Below, in pieces: positions 25,470-35,578 of a DNA stretch of 50,606 bases (positions are counted from its first letter, which is position 1; the number at the start of each line of letters is the position of its first letter). The notes below the pieces were generated by a model. It did no database searches, was not told the DNA's origin, and saw nothing but the letters and a program-made list of their open reading frames with translations. Location: NCBI GenBank assembly GCA_031279515.1, contig JAITII010000022.1, positions 1-50,606 of the forward strand. The letters are read 5' to 3'. Position numbers and translations under genes: made by a program. The stretch is from Deltaproteobacteria bacterium. GTDB lineage: Bacteria > Desulfobacterota > Desulfarculia > Adiutricales > Adiutricaceae.

Positions 25470-26552
25470 TTATACGTCCGTAAAGTCTTCAGGTGGTGAA
25501 GTAAGGTACTGACGGAACTTGCCTTTGTCAGCACAGTGATTATAGGCATCGTTGGGGGAAATGCGACCTGCCAGTAGATGATCTAAAATTGCATCGTCCA
25601 TGGACTGCATCCCGAATTTGCGTCCAGTCTGAATGGTGGTAATTATCTGATGGATCTTCCCCTCGCGGATTAAGTTGCGCACTGCAGGGGTGGCCAAAAG
25701 GACCTCCAAGGCCGCCACCCGGCCAGGGCCATCTACCCTTCTAAAGAGGGATTGCGCCACTACAGCCCTTAGGGCATCCGCTAGGGATGTCCTTATCTGG
25801 GGCTGCTCATTGGCGGGAAAAATATCAATTATACGGTCTATAGTAGAAGCTGCCGAGGTAGTGTGCAAGGTTCCCATCACCAGGTGGCCGGTATTGGCCG
25901 CCTCCAGGGCCAAGGCTATGGTCTCTAGGTCCCTCATCTCACCTACCATGATAATGTCTGGATCTTCGCGCAAAGCACCGCGGAGTGCCGTGGCAAAGCT
26001 CTTGGTGTGGGTATAGACCTCCCTATGGTTTACTACGCACCTGATACTATGATGCACGAACTCTATGGGGTCTTCTATGGTGAGGATATGGTCAGTGCGC
26101 GTCCTATTGGCATGGTCTATGATGGTGGCCAGGGTCGTAGACTTTCCGGAACCAGTGGGACCTGTGACTAAGACCAGCCCCTTAGGCAATGAGGCCAGGC
26201 GCCCTATGACCGTGGGCAGTCCCAGTTCCTCCACTGTGGGGATCTTGGTGGGTATCTCCCTGAAGACAGCGCCCACCCCCCATTTCTGGTTGAAAAAGTT
26301 GGCGCGGTAACGGGCGATGTTGGGGATCTCGTATCCGAAGTCCACATCTCCTGTCTCTTCGAAGATCTTCACCTTCTCTTCCGGGGCAATCTCATAGAGC
26401 ATCTTTTTCAGTTCTGTGTTTTCCAAGACCTTGAACTTAATCTTCTCGATCTTGCCTTTTAGCCGCAATAGGGGCTGGTTTCCGGAACTCAAATGCAGAT
26501 CCGAGGCTCCGACATCGTGCATGAACTTGAAAAATGCGTCCAGATAAGCCAA
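25470..26552 (-). CDS. pilT: PilT, type IV pilus retraction ATPase
   Basis: This gene encodes 360 residues, typical of PilT. The N-terminal PAS-like half begins FFKFMHDVGASDLHLSSGNQPLLRL. The RecA-like half has Walker A GPTGSGKSTT, Asp box TIEDPIEFVH, Walker B IIMVGEMRDLET, and His box NTGHLVMGTLHT. The C-terminal AIRNLIREGK-type helix, important for retraction in PilT, appears as AVRNLIREGKIHQI. It powers pilus disassembly for twitching motility and adhesion. Translation starts at TTG 26552 behind AAGGAGAG. It leads a three-gene operon with the second ATPase and the zinc-ribbon protein. Confidence 0.94.
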   Translation of the reverse strand: MAYLDAFFKFMHDVGASDLHLSSGNQPLLRLKGKIEKIKFKVLENTELKKMLYEIAPEEKVKIFEETGDVDFGYEIPNIARYRANFFNQKWGVGAVFREIPTKIPTVEELGLPTVIGRLASLPKGLVLVTGPTGSGKSTTLATIIDHANRTRTDHILTIEDPIEFVHHSIRCVVNHREVYTHTKSFATALRGALREDPDIIMVGEMRDLETIALALEAANTGHLVMGTLHTTSAASTIDRIIDIFPANEQPQIRTSLADALRAVVAQSLFRRVDGPGRVAALEVLLATPAVRNLIREGKIHQIITTIQTGRKFGMQSMDDAILDHLLAGRISPNDAYNHCADKGKFRQYLTSPPEDFTDV

Positions 26553-26622
26553 GGGTTACTCTCCTTTGCCTAAAATTATGTAGCGTGCCAATTTAAAAAT
26601 AGAAGGAAAAAGTTAAAGGCGT

Positions 26623-28311
26623 CTATTTTTTATTTGCCTTATCCTTTGTTCTCTTTGCCCAGCTATCCTTTAAAGTCACTATCCTATTGAAGACTATGTA
26701 CTCTTCATCGGAAGGGTATGGGTCCACCATGAAATATCCCAGGCGCTCAAATTGGAAACGATCAAAGGGCCTCGCATCTGCCGCAGACCTCTCCAGGCGC
26801 CCAATCTTTTCTATCAAAGAGTTGGGGTTAAGTTCCCCTTCCAGGTCTCCTGTGGGTCTGGGGACCTTAAAGAGCTTTTCGTAGAGCCGCACCTTAATGG
26901 GATTGGAATACAATGCCGACACCCAATGGACTATATTGGGCCTAGCTGGTTTTCCCTTTTCGTCTACTGTGGTGGGCTCTTGGTTCAATTCGCAGATAAG
27001 CCTTGTGACATTGCCTTTTTCATCTGTCTCATAAGAAATGCATTTTATATACGCAGTCCAGCGGAGACGCACTTCCCGCCCTGGGGCTAGCCTTTTATAG
27101 CCTTTTATGGGCTCTAGCATAAAGTCGTCCCTTTCAATAAGGATATGCTTGGTAAGAAAAAGATCCCTTGCGCCGAACTTTTCCGGCTCGTCGGGAAAGT
27201 AGGGGGCGGATATCACCCTCTTTTCCCCTTCTTTTAGATTTACTATCTCCACAGGTAGTGGATCTATAACTGCCATGACCCTTTTGACATTGGGGTTCAG
27301 ATCGTCTCTGGTGGCCTTTTCCAGCCAGTCTAAACCTATCCAGCTGTCTTTCTTGGCAACCCCTATGCGGTCGCAAAAGAGCCTTATAGCCGATGGGGTA
27401 AAACCCCTGCGCCTTATTGCCGCCATGGTGGGAAGGCGGGGATCGTCCCAGCCGTCCACCAGTTTCTCGCGCACCAGCTGCAAGAGCTTCCTCTTGCTCA
27501 TCAAGGTATATTCCAAATTGAGCCTGGCAAACTCTATCTGCCTGGGCCTGGGCGCTGGCCAGTTCAGCTTTTCCAAGACCCAGTCGTACAGGGGCCTATG
27601 GTCCTCGAACTCCAAGGTACAGATGGAATGGGTGATGCCCTCTATGGCGTCGGAAATACAGTGGGCATAGTCGTACATTGGGTAGATGACCCACTTGTCT
27701 CCGGTGCGGTGGTGTCTGGCATGCTTAATGCGATAGAGCGCCGGGTCCCGCATATTGAGGTTGGGGGACGCCATATCTATTTTAGCCCTTAAAAACCTTG
27801 CCCCCTCGGGAAATTCCCCTGCCCGCATCCGCCGCAAGAGATCTAGATTTTCTTCGACGGTCCTATCCCTATAGGGGCTATTGCGCCCAGGCTCGGTTAG
27901 GGTACCGCGATATTCTTTCACCTCTTCGGGGCTTAAATCGCAGACAAAGGCATCTCCGGTTTTAATGAGGGCCTCGGCGCACTCGTAGAGCTTTTCAAAG
28001 TAGTCCGAGGCGTAATACAACCTGTCGTCCCAGTCAAATCCAAGCCATTTCACATCTTCCTGGATGGATTGGACGTATTCTACGTCTTCTTTCACCGGAT
28101 TGGTGTCGTCAAAACGCAAGTTAGTATGCCCGTTATAGTCTCGGGCCAGACCGAAGTTCAAGCAGATGCTCTTGGCGTGCCCTATATGGAGATAACCATT
28201 GGGTTCAGGGGGAAAGCGGGTAGCGACCTTTGTATAGCGGCCAGAGGCCAGATCCTCGTCAATAAAGGTCCTTATAAAATTATGGGGTCTTTCTTCAGGC
28301 TCGTAAGACAT
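26623..28311 (-). CDS. glnS: Glutaminyl-tRNA synthetase
   Basis: This gene encodes 562 residues, normal length. It charges tRNA-Gln with glutamine. The class I motifs are HIGH at residues 42-45 (PPEPNGYLHIGHAKS) and the KMSKS-like LMSKRKL near residue 270. The two C-terminal anticodon-binding beta-barrels are recognisable (RWTAYIKCISYETDEKGNVTRL, YFMVDPYPSDEEYIVFNRIV). A GlnRS means that direct charging is available, so the organism need not rely on GatCAB for Gln-tRNA. The gene ends about 70 bases before the TTG start of pilT and has the same direction, so read-through is possible. The ribosome binding site is weak. Confidence 0.97.
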   Translation of the reverse strand: MSYEPEERPHNFIRTFIDEDLASGRYTKVATRFPPEPNGYLHIGHAKSICLNFGLARDYNGHTNLRFDDTNPVKEDVEYVQSIQEDVKWLGFDWDDRLYYASDYFEKLYECAEALIKTGDAFVCDLSPEEVKEYRGTLTEPGRNSPYRDRTVEENLDLLRRMRAGEFPEGARFLRAKIDMASPNLNMRDPALYRIKHARHHRTGDKWVIYPMYDYAHCISDAIEGITHSICTLEFEDHRPLYDWVLEKLNWPAPRPRQIEFARLNLEYTLMSKRKLLQLVREKLVDGWDDPRLPTMAAIRRRGFTPSAIRLFCDRIGVAKKDSWIGLDWLEKATRDDLNPNVKRVMAVIDPLPVEIVNLKEGEKRVISAPYFPDEPEKFGARDLFLTKHILIERDDFMLEPIKGYKRLAPGREVRLRWTAYIKCISYETDEKGNVTRLICELNQEPTTVDEKGKPARPNIVHWVSALYSNPIKVRLYEKLFKVPRPTGDLEGELNPNSLIEKIGRLERSAADARPFDRFQFERLGYFMVDPYPSDEEYIVFNRIVTLKDSWAKRTKDKANKK

Positions 28312-29186
28312 GTAAAGAAAACCTTGTAATAGGCTTAAGTCAAGCTGTTTATTTTTAGTTGCAGGCCAGAAGCATAGAAAGCCCAGGCCAGACTTTATGC
28401 AATATTGAAATGAATATTTTAGCCGATTGCAACATTATTGTATATAGCTTTCATGCTGGCAAATTTAGCCAATTTTCACTAATTTAACAGCACCAAGCCT
28501 CTGATAAACTTACCAAGCCCCAAGGGCCGGCGGGGAAGAAAGTCTAAAGGTCCATACACAGTGAAACTTAAGATTACTTTTCCTCCAAATCATTCTAACA
28601 AAATAAAAAGAATTTAGCATTTTGCCTTGCCATGCGCCTATGAGCCAGCTAGCAAGAAGACTTGGGTAACACATGAGTATCAGTTTATTTAACAAAAAAT
28701 TTATTAGTTTGCTTCATCTAGTTATGTATAAATATCTTTGTCAAAATTAAATAAAATATAGTACCCATTATATTATTCAAAATATTATAGTGATATTTAT
28801 ATATTATTTATACTTTTTATAGTAAATAATTTAAAATATAAGCTTCTTTCCTACTAAAATAGCCACAAATTTCAAGCTTGCAAGAAATTTTGAGAGCTGG
28901 CTCTTTTCCGCAAGTTTTATGGCACTTTGTAGTTTTCTAAAGAAAAAGTTGCAAGCCTGGAGGATTTCAAATAAAATTTTTAACAACATAAATGATGATT
29001 TTTTTGCTGCGGAGCTTTGGCAAAACTCAAATAAAAATGAGAAGTTTCAAATAGATACACCGTTTGCGACTCTTATCTCTAAGAAGACAAGCCAACAAAA
29101 TAGCAAAAGTAGCTCTTTAAACTCATTTGTCGACAAAAAAATAAAGTTTACGCCTAAACTGCCCAAAAGCCCTCAGGGGAGCATCT
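28312..29186. other. AT-rich gap between divergent glnS and glgA
   Basis: About 870 bases, almost pure A/T at 28690-28850, and the probable site of both divergent promoters. A 94-residue Lys/Ser/Asn-rich plus-strand reading at 28919-29203 has no ribosome binding site and runs into glgA, so it is not accepted. No RNA gene was recognised. Confidence 0.5.
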
Positions 29187-30647
29187 ATGCCTACAAAACT
29201 TAAAGTTCTCCTTGCCTCTTCCGAAGTCTCTCCCCTTGCCCAGACTGGAGGCCTGGCTGAGGTGGCCGGAAGCCTACCTTTGGCGTTTTCTTCTCTAGGT
29301 ATGGACGCAGCGGTCATTATGCCTGGCTATTCCCAGTCCCTGGCTAAGGAAAAATTTGTTGATACCGGTGTGGAGCTCATTGTTAAAGATTCCGAAGGAA
29401 CTAAGATAGGCAAGCTCTTCAAGGGGGAACTTTCCTCCAAGGTGCCTATCTATCTGATCCAATACGACCCCTATTTCGACCGAGACGGCCTCTATGAGTC
29501 CAACAAGGTGCCCTATCCGGACAACCATGCCCGCTACGCCTTTTTCTGTAGGGCGGTCATAGAGGCCCTCCCCTACCTGGACGAAGGCAGGATACCTGAT
29601 ATCATTGTTGGAAATGATTGGCAGACAGGGCTTTTGATGCCCTACCTTTTGGAGCTGGGCCCCGGGGCCCCCAAGGGGGTCTTTGTCATCCATAACCAGG
29701 GCTTTTTGGGCCTGGCGCCCCCTGAGGCCAGGGGCCTCATTGGGCTTCCGGAACACTATTACGGGGTCCGAGGCCTGGAGTACTTTGGGCTCTTAAGTTA
29801 CCTCAAAGCGGGCATAGTCTACAGTAGTGCCCTAGTTACTGTCTCTCCCACCTATGCCAAGGAGATCCAGACCCCTGAGATGGGAAATGGCTTAGACGGA
29901 CTCTTGCGGGAGTATTCCTTCAAGCTCCACGGGATCCTAAATGGGGTGGACTACAATGTCTGGAACCCCACCACCGATAAATACCTACCCTATAACTACA
30001 ATACTGAATCAATGGAGGGAAAGGCCCGCTGCAAAGAAGCCTTTTTAGATTTAGCGGCTCTACCCAAGACCTCCCAGGCGCCGCTTTTTGTCATGGTGAG
30101 CCGCCTCACTGCCCAAAAGGGCATATCCCTGGTAATTGAAGCTGCCAGGGACATGTTTGCCCTGGGGCTAAAGCTCGCCATCTTAGGGACCGGCGACAGT
30201 TGGTTCCAGGACCAGCTGAAGGTCCTGGCCGAAGAGTTCCCCGAGGACATGTGGCTCAAGCTGGACTACAACACGCCTCTTTCCCATCTTCTGATGGCAG
30301 CAGCTGACTTCGTGCTGGTCCCCAGCATCTACGAGCCCTGCGGCCTTATCCAGCTCTATGCCCTGCGCTACGGCGCAATCCCAGTGGTACGGGCCATTGG
30401 GGGTTTAAACGACACTGTACGTGACTTTGCCGGCCAGAACCCATCAGGCTTATGGGATTCTGGCTTCAAATTCATGGCCTTTAACCAAAAAGCCTTATTG
30501 CGCGCCGTAAGAAGGGCCACGGAACTGTATCACAGGAAAGATGACTTTCTCACCATGGGCCAGAGCAACATGCTGGAGGATTTTTCCTGGAAAAGCTCGG
30601 CTCTTTCTTACTATTCCCTCTTTTTAAACCTTACCAAGAGCGCTTAA
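29187..30647 (+). CDS. glgA: Glycogen (starch) synthase, GT5
   Basis: This gene encodes 486 residues, normal for GlgA. It extends alpha-1,4-glucan from a nucleotide-glucose donor. It has the N-terminal GT5 signature (LLASSEVSPLAQTGGLAEVAG), ILNGVDYNVWNP, SRLTAQKG, and the C-terminal nucleotide-binding region IYEPCGLIQLYALRYGAIPVVRAIGGLNDTV. The conserved K-x-GG-L element, whose Lys contacts ADP-glucose, reads QTGGL here (Gln19), so donor binding may differ. GGGGAG precedes the ATG. It is followed after 40 bases by a GH57 glycosidase, forming a glycogen or maltodextrin operon; no glgC or glgB is nearby. Confidence 0.95.
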   Translation: MPTKLKVLLASSEVSPLAQTGGLAEVAGSLPLAFSSLGMDAAVIMPGYSQSLAKEKFVDTGVELIVKDSEGTKIGKLFKGELSSKVPIYLIQYDPYFDRDGLYESNKVPYPDNHARYAFFCRAVIEALPYLDEGRIPDIIVGNDWQTGLLMPYLLELGPGAPKGVFVIHNQGFLGLAPPEARGLIGLPEHYYGVRGLEYFGLLSYLKAGIVYSSALVTVSPTYAKEIQTPEMGNGLDGLLREYSFKLHGILNGVDYNVWNPTTDKYLPYNYNTESMEGKARCKEAFLDLAALPKTSQAPLFVMVSRLTAQKGISLVIEAARDMFALGLKLAILGTGDSWFQDQLKVLAEEFPEDMWLKLDYNTPLSHLLMAAADFVLVPSIYEPCGLIQLYALRYGAIPVVRAIGGLNDTVRDFAGQNPSGLWDSGFKFMAFNQKALLRAVRRATELYHRKDDFLTMGQSNMLEDFSWKSSALSYYSLFLNLTKSA

Positions 30648-30687
30648 TGCCCTCTTTTTTCATAACACTCCCCTCAAGGTAAGACCT

Positions 30688-33171
30688 TTGACCCAAGAAG
30701 AATACCTCATTATCCACGGGCACTTTTATCAACCGCCCAGGGAAAACCCTTGGAGTGGCTATATACCCAACCAGATAAGCGCTGCCCCCTTTGTCAACTG
30801 GAACTTAAGGATCAATAGAGAATGCTACGCCCCCAATACCATGGCTCGCATCCTGGATAATACCGGGGCTATTGACAAAATAATAAACAACTTCAGGTAC
30901 ATGAGCTTTAACGTAGGCCCTACCCTTTTGAGCTGGATGAAAACCCAGGTTAAAGATACCTACAATCTCATCCTAGAGGCGGATCGCCTTGGAGCCCAAG
31001 AGAGGGACGGACACGGTCCTGCCATAGCCCAGGTCTTTAACCACATCATCATGCCCCTGGCCAACTACAGGGACAAGGTGACGCAGATAGTCTGGGGCAA
31101 AAAGTTCTTCCAAGATACCTTCAAAAGGGATCCCGAGGGCATGTGGCTGGCCGAGACGGCTGTGGACCTGGAATCTTTAATGCTCCTGAAACAAAACGGG
31201 ATAAAGTTTACCATCCTGGCTCAAAACCAGATCGCAGCCATAAGGCCCCTTACACCTTTAAGGACCAAGACTTGGGAACCTTTAAGGAGCCCCGTAGACC
31301 CCAGGGAACCCTATCGGGTCTTTTTTGGAGAAAATGACGAGGACTTTATTGATTGCTTTGTCTACGACGGGCCGGTTTCAAGGGCTGTGGCCTTTGAAAA
31401 CCTCTTGAGGGACGGCCAGGCATTCCTTAGCCGCATTCAATCGGCATTTGGCAGCCGAGAAGACGACTGGCCCCGCTTGGTAAACTTAGCCACTGACGGG
31501 GAATCCTACGGCCACCACTTCCATTTCGGAGAAATGGCCTTGGCCTGGCTCTTTGACAATCTTTTGGACAAGGAAAAGAATGACCAGATAAGGCTCACCA
31601 ACTACGGACAATTTTTGGCCCTCCACCCCCCTCGCATAGAGGCCAAGATAGTGGAAAACAGCTCCTGGAGCTGCGCCCACGGAGTGGAACGCTGGAGGTC
31701 TGACTGCGGCTGCCACACTGGCGGAGACCCCAGCTGGAACCAAAAATGGCGCACCCCTTTGCGTGACGGCTTAAACTGGTTGCGCGACGAGCTTATAGTC
31801 ATCTTTGAAAGGGAATCTAACCTCATCTTCAAAGACCCCTGGGCCGCCAGGAACGCTTACATAGACGTCATAAACTCTGATTATGACCCATTGGCGAAAG
31901 AAGCCTTCCTTAAAGCCAACTGCACTCAAGCAGCTAGCGACCCCAACTTGTGCCGCAAGGCCCTGGTACTTATGGAAAGCCAGCTCATGGCCCTCTATAT
32001 GTTCACCAGCTGCGCCTGGTTTTTTGACGATCTAGCTGGCTTAGAGCCCATCCAGAACCTGCGCTACGCCTGCCGAGCAATACAATTGTGCCAAAAGTTC
32101 AGCTCCCAGGACCTGAACGAAGGCCTAATAAAATTTCTAAAAACTGCCATCCCCAATAATCCGGCCTATAAAAATGGGGAAGACCTCTACCAAACCGAGG
32201 TTTGCCGCAACGGCTTAAACGCCAGCCAGGCTGCCGCTCAATGGGCTGCAGCCTCTTCCATGAACGAGCCTCAGGCCTTAAAGCAGTATCGCTACCTGAA
32301 GGTGGGAAATAAAGAAACTGAAAAGACGCTTTTAAATCCCAGCGATCAACTTCCCTTACTTTTCACCGGCAAGGTGTCTTTGAACGAGACCCGCCTGGGA
32401 ATCACCTCGGACCGCTACGCCCTGGTCTTAGCTGAAGACGGGCCAAAACTTAACATACTTGTCATGGAGTCGGAATTTGATAAGCAGCCGGACTTCCAGA
32501 AAGCCAAGTCGCTGTTTCTGGAAAGAGGGCCCTCCTATCTGCGTTCCGCCTTCACGGGACTCTTTCCCAGGGCTGAAAGCTTTACCTTAGACTCCCTGTG
32601 GCCCTCTGTGAGGGACGAGATCCTAACCGGCCAGTTAAAGGACTTTTTCAACGAGCTAAAAGAATATACCACCAAGGCCTTCCGCAACTATCACGACGCC
32701 CTCTTGCGTTACAGCCTCAAAGAAAATGCCTGGGATTGGATGGATCAATTTGTCTTCCGGGTGATGGCAGAGGTGGACCTGGAAAATATCATAAAACCCA
32801 TGCGCGATGGAAGGCCTATAGACATTGCCCGCCTTAAGGAACTCATAAGCCAGGAGTTCGGGCGCTCCAACCGCAATACCCCGGTCATCCGCGAATCCGT
32901 GGGGATCTATATCAGAAAGCTCTTTAATCAGCTTACCCACGGCCCAGGAAGGCCTACTCTCTTAGAAGAGATCCAGAACTTTTTAAATTTTATCAAGTCT
33001 ACCCTAGGCGAAATGGACCTCTGGGAATTTCAGAACATGTATTTCCAACTCATTAATAGGGAGATGGGATTTTTCAGGTCCCTAGGGGAAGCAGATAGGA
33101 TAATCTTAAGCGATATAGGCCACATCCTAGGTTTTTCCGATAACATTACGGGAAGAACCCTCATTTCATAA
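30688..33171 (+). CDS. GH57 glycosidase with DUF3536 region
   Basis: This gene encodes 827 residues from a TTG start behind AAGGT. The N-terminal (beta/alpha)7 GH57 barrel opens with IIHGHFYQPPRENPW. The catalytic pair is probably Glu156 in GMWLAETAVDLE (nucleophile) and Asp270 in LATDGESYGHHFHFGE (acid). The region ENSSWSCAHGVERWRSDCGCHTGG is characteristic of the DUF3536 subgroup of GH57. The long helical C-terminus (about 560-827) is also of that subgroup. GH57 enzymes act on alpha-glucans as amylases, branching enzymes or 4-alpha-glucanotransferases. With glgA directly upstream it most likely branches or trims storage glucan. The exact reaction cannot be told from sequence alone. No signal peptide is present, so it acts in the cytoplasm. 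Confidence 0.9.
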   Translation: MTQEEYLIIHGHFYQPPRENPWSGYIPNQISAAPFVNWNLRINRECYAPNTMARILDNTGAIDKIINNFRYMSFNVGPTLLSWMKTQVKDTYNLILEADRLGAQERDGHGPAIAQVFNHIIMPLANYRDKVTQIVWGKKFFQDTFKRDPEGMWLAETAVDLESLMLLKQNGIKFTILAQNQIAAIRPLTPLRTKTWEPLRSPVDPREPYRVFFGENDEDFIDCFVYDGPVSRAVAFENLLRDGQAFLSRIQSAFGSREDDWPRLVNLATDGESYGHHFHFGEMALAWLFDNLLDKEKNDQIRLTNYGQFLALHPPRIEAKIVENSSWSCAHGVERWRSDCGCHTGGDPSWNQKWRTPLRDGLNWLRDELIVIFERESNLIFKDPWAARNAYIDVINSDYDPLAKEAFLKANCTQAASDPNLCRKALVLMESQLMALYMFTSCAWFFDDLAGLEPIQNLRYACRAIQLCQKFSSQDLNEGLIKFLKTAIPNNPAYKNGEDLYQTEVCRNGLNASQAAAQWAAASSMNEPQALKQYRYLKVGNKETEKTLLNPSDQLPLLFTGKVSLNETRLGITSDRYALVLAEDGPKLNILVMESEFDKQPDFQKAKSLFLERGPSYLRSAFTGLFPRAESFTLDSLWPSVRDEILTGQLKDFFNELKEYTTKAFRNYHDALLRYSLKENAWDWMDQFVFRVMAEVDLENIIKPMRDGRPIDIARLKELISQEFGRSNRNTPVIRESVGIYIRKLFNQLTHGPGRPTLLEEIQNFLNFIKSTLGEMDLWEFQNMYFQLINREMGFFRSLGEADRIILSDIGHILGFSDNITGRTLIS

Positions 33172-33205
33172 AATATCTTAGGGTAATAAACTAAAGCTCT
33201 CTGGG

Positions 33206-33273
33206 GATAGCTATGCTTTACTGCTCGCGAAAGCACTGCGATAGCTATGCTTTACTGCTCGCGAATGCAGTGC
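33206..33273. repeat. 34-bp direct repeat, two copies, with palindromic core
   Basis: Two adjoining 34-bp copies (33206-33239 and 33240-33273) differ at two positions. Each begins GATAGCTATGC and contains TTTACTGCTCGCGAA. Within the first copy GCTTT and AAAGC can pair around ACTGCTCGCG, giving a small hairpin. It lies between the GH57 gene and the convergent membrane protein. It resembles a REP-type or minisatellite repeat. Confidence 0.8.
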
Positions 33274-33283
33274 GATATCTTTG

Positions 33284-35578
33284 TTAATTAGGTAATAACT
33301 CGACAGTTTCAAAGCGAAAATAGCAAAGATTAGGATCTGAGTGCATTAGTTCCCTTGGTGCAGGAATGAATAGGGGGAAATGGATATTGATATTTAACAT
33401 ATTATCATGCACATCCTGTGCAGATACGGGAAAGATAAAGTTATGCAAATCCATTGAATATATCGGGGGTTCTTCTGTACCTTCAGGATGAATGTAAGCA
33501 AAGACCTCAGAGCAATCTGGAAGTTTTAATCCTTTTTCTTCAACGGTAACTTTTAAGAGGAAATCTGAATTTTCAAACTTTTTTGGAACTAAAACCCTAA
33601 GGCGAACGTCTTTGTTCATTATGTAGCCAGTATAATAGTTAACGTTGTAATATACAATGATTCCATTTTCCACTATATAATTGTAATCGTAAATAAAGAT
33701 ATCGCTCAAATATTTGTCATTATAAATTCTTCCTGAGTACAAACCATCATATTTCAGATTAGTGATAAAAACTGTGTCTTCATCCATAAATGAAGAGAAA
33801 TCAAAATTTGAAGGTAAGAAGTATGAATATTTTATGAAATATATTTTACTTGTCCAATCTTCTGCAGCTATAGCAGCTAGATGATTCGCGATAAAATAAT
33901 TAAAATCAAATACAATCTTAGTCTTTGTGTCGTTAAGAAATTTATAGCTGGCTATTTTATCATACAATGGCAGTGGTGATCTCAAATAGATAAATTGACT
34001 CTTGGCGTAATGATACATTCTTATTTCTGCCAGTACTTTCGGGGTTACGATTAAAATTGCCAAAAATATTGCAATGAGCAAAAATAATCTTTGTTTCAAG
34101 CCAAAGACATTTTGCATTGTGGTGAAAAAAAGTGCAATTGGGAAAAAACCCAATGGTACAAGTGTATAAGCAGCAAATTTCCAGACTTTATAAACGTTAC
34201 CACTAAGTAGGAAGAATAATAAATACACCACAATACTCAATAAATACAGGATAAATAAAGTCTTTATACTTTTTTGTTGTATAGTTTGCGCTTCAGTCTT
34301 TTCTTTTGTGGAAAGGTATCTATTATAAACATAGAAAATCCCCACTAAAACAAGCACTAAAAACACATAAGACAAGATTGACGTATCAGAATCTGCTACT
34401 TCTAAGCTGATATTATCAACTGGAATTCCAAGAAACAATATCGGATCTATGAGGTTAAGCCCATAACCCTCTACCTGAGTCAATGAGTACAAAGTTCTTT
34501 TTATAAAAGTAACTAACATTGGTGGGAGCAAAATAATTGGAATTATTATAGCGCCGAAAAAAGGTAAGAGCTCTTTTTTTACTAATAGTGATTTGATATC
34601 TTGAACATTTATGGCCGCTTTACCATTATTCACATAATAATCGAGACAAATGGAACAAAACATTATCAGAATAAATAACAAGAATGCAGCTTGATAAGAA
34701 GTATACATCAGACAAATGGGAAAAAGTAACTGCATCCAATATTTTTTTGGATCGCTTTCTTTTATCACTAATAAGATATATACGAAAGACAAATAACAAA
34801 TTAAGCCAATCAAGTGAGGGAAAAATCCCATGAACCCAAGGTATATTATAAAATTTGAAAAAACAAACAATAATGATATCAAAAATGATAGGACATAATG
34901 TAGTTTGAATATTCTAGAAACTAATAAAAATATCAAAGACCCGAGGGTTGTATATACTGCTACTAAAAAGCCCAGAGACCCCATAAAAGTCGTTTTGAAG
35001 CCAGAAGCTGTAAAGTAGCCGAGAAATATATCAGATCCGAAAGCATCAATATAGAGTAGGAAATTATCCAAATTATCCAGAGAGTATCTTATAGGGTCTA
35101 TTTGACCTTTCCAATAGTCTGCCGCTAGGATCCAAATATAATAGTCCATATTTTTTGATAAATATGGTTCCAATCCACTGGATAGTCCATGAAAACTAAA
35201 AATCAGAGTGAGCACAAAGCATAGACAAATAGGAACTAGCAATATCTTGTGGGAAAATAGCTGAATATCCTTTTGCAAGATTAATTTTCTGTTATTCTTT
35301 AAGCGCCTTGCCAACTCAACTATAAACCCTAGAATCCCACCAAAAAATACACAAAGAAAAAAGACTTTAAGATTCAAGGTAAATATTGCTACATATCGAG
35401 TAATTACAGTCAACAGAGCCAAGAATGCCACAAAGACGAGAGGATCTCCGTAGCTGCAATCTTTGCTTAATCCTACCACTTTATTTATAAGTCTTCCCCA
35501 AAAACATGATGAAAGAAGAAATAAAGCAAAAAATAAAGTAAAGGTTATCGTCGTAGTGATATGAGTCAATATTTCCAT
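33284..35578 (-). CDS. Polytopic membrane protein, possible GT-C glycosyltransferase
   Basis: This gene encodes 764 residues with about 12-14 membrane segments in residues 1-510, followed by a soluble domain of about 250 residues that should face the periplasm. The architecture (many TM helices, a large first loop with YLSKNMDYYIWILAADYWKG, and a C-terminal extracytoplasmic domain) is like GT-C glycosyltransferases such as those of the GT39/GT83 or O-antigen type, but I see no decisive motif. The gene is much more AT-rich than its neighbours and sits between a tandem repeat and a gene-free 1.3 kb stretch, so it may have been acquired. A ribosome binding site TTAGGTC precedes the ATG. It is a lone gene. 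An LPS or surface-glycan modification role is inference. Confidence 0.7.
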   Translation of the reverse strand: MEILTHITTTITFTLFFALFLLSSCFWGRLINKVVGLSKDCSYGDPLVFVAFLALLTVITRYVAIFTLNLKVFFLCVFFGGILGFIVELARRLKNNRKLILQKDIQLFSHKILLVPICLCFVLTLIFSFHGLSSGLEPYLSKNMDYYIWILAADYWKGQIDPIRYSLDNLDNFLLYIDAFGSDIFLGYFTASGFKTTFMGSLGFLVAVYTTLGSLIFLLVSRIFKLHYVLSFLISLLFVFSNFIIYLGFMGFFPHLIGLICYLSFVYILLVIKESDPKKYWMQLLFPICLMYTSYQAAFLLFILIMFCSICLDYYVNNGKAAINVQDIKSLLVKKELLPFFGAIIIPIILLPPMLVTFIKRTLYSLTQVEGYGLNLIDPILFLGIPVDNISLEVADSDTSILSYVFLVLVLVGIFYVYNRYLSTKEKTEAQTIQQKSIKTLFILYLLSIVVYLLFFLLSGNVYKVWKFAAYTLVPLGFFPIALFFTTMQNVFGLKQRLFLLIAIFLAILIVTPKVLAEIRMYHYAKSQFIYLRSPLPLYDKIASYKFLNDTKTKIVFDFNYFIANHLAAIAAEDWTSKIYFIKYSYFLPSNFDFSSFMDEDTVFITNLKYDGLYSGRIYNDKYLSDIFIYDYNYIVENGIIVYYNVNYYTGYIMNKDVRLRVLVPKKFENSDFLLKVTVEEKGLKLPDCSEVFAYIHPEGTEEPPIYSMDLHNFIFPVSAQDVHDNMLNINIHFPLFIPAPRELMHSDPNLCYFRFETVELLPN

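Noticed and set aside
28919-29203. 94-residue Lys/Ser/Asn-rich ORF before glgA
   Set aside because: No ribosome binding site, low-complexity composition and overlap with the glgA start.
33206-33273. Possible CRISPR array
   Set aside because: Only two directly adjoining copies with no spacer between them and no cas genes.
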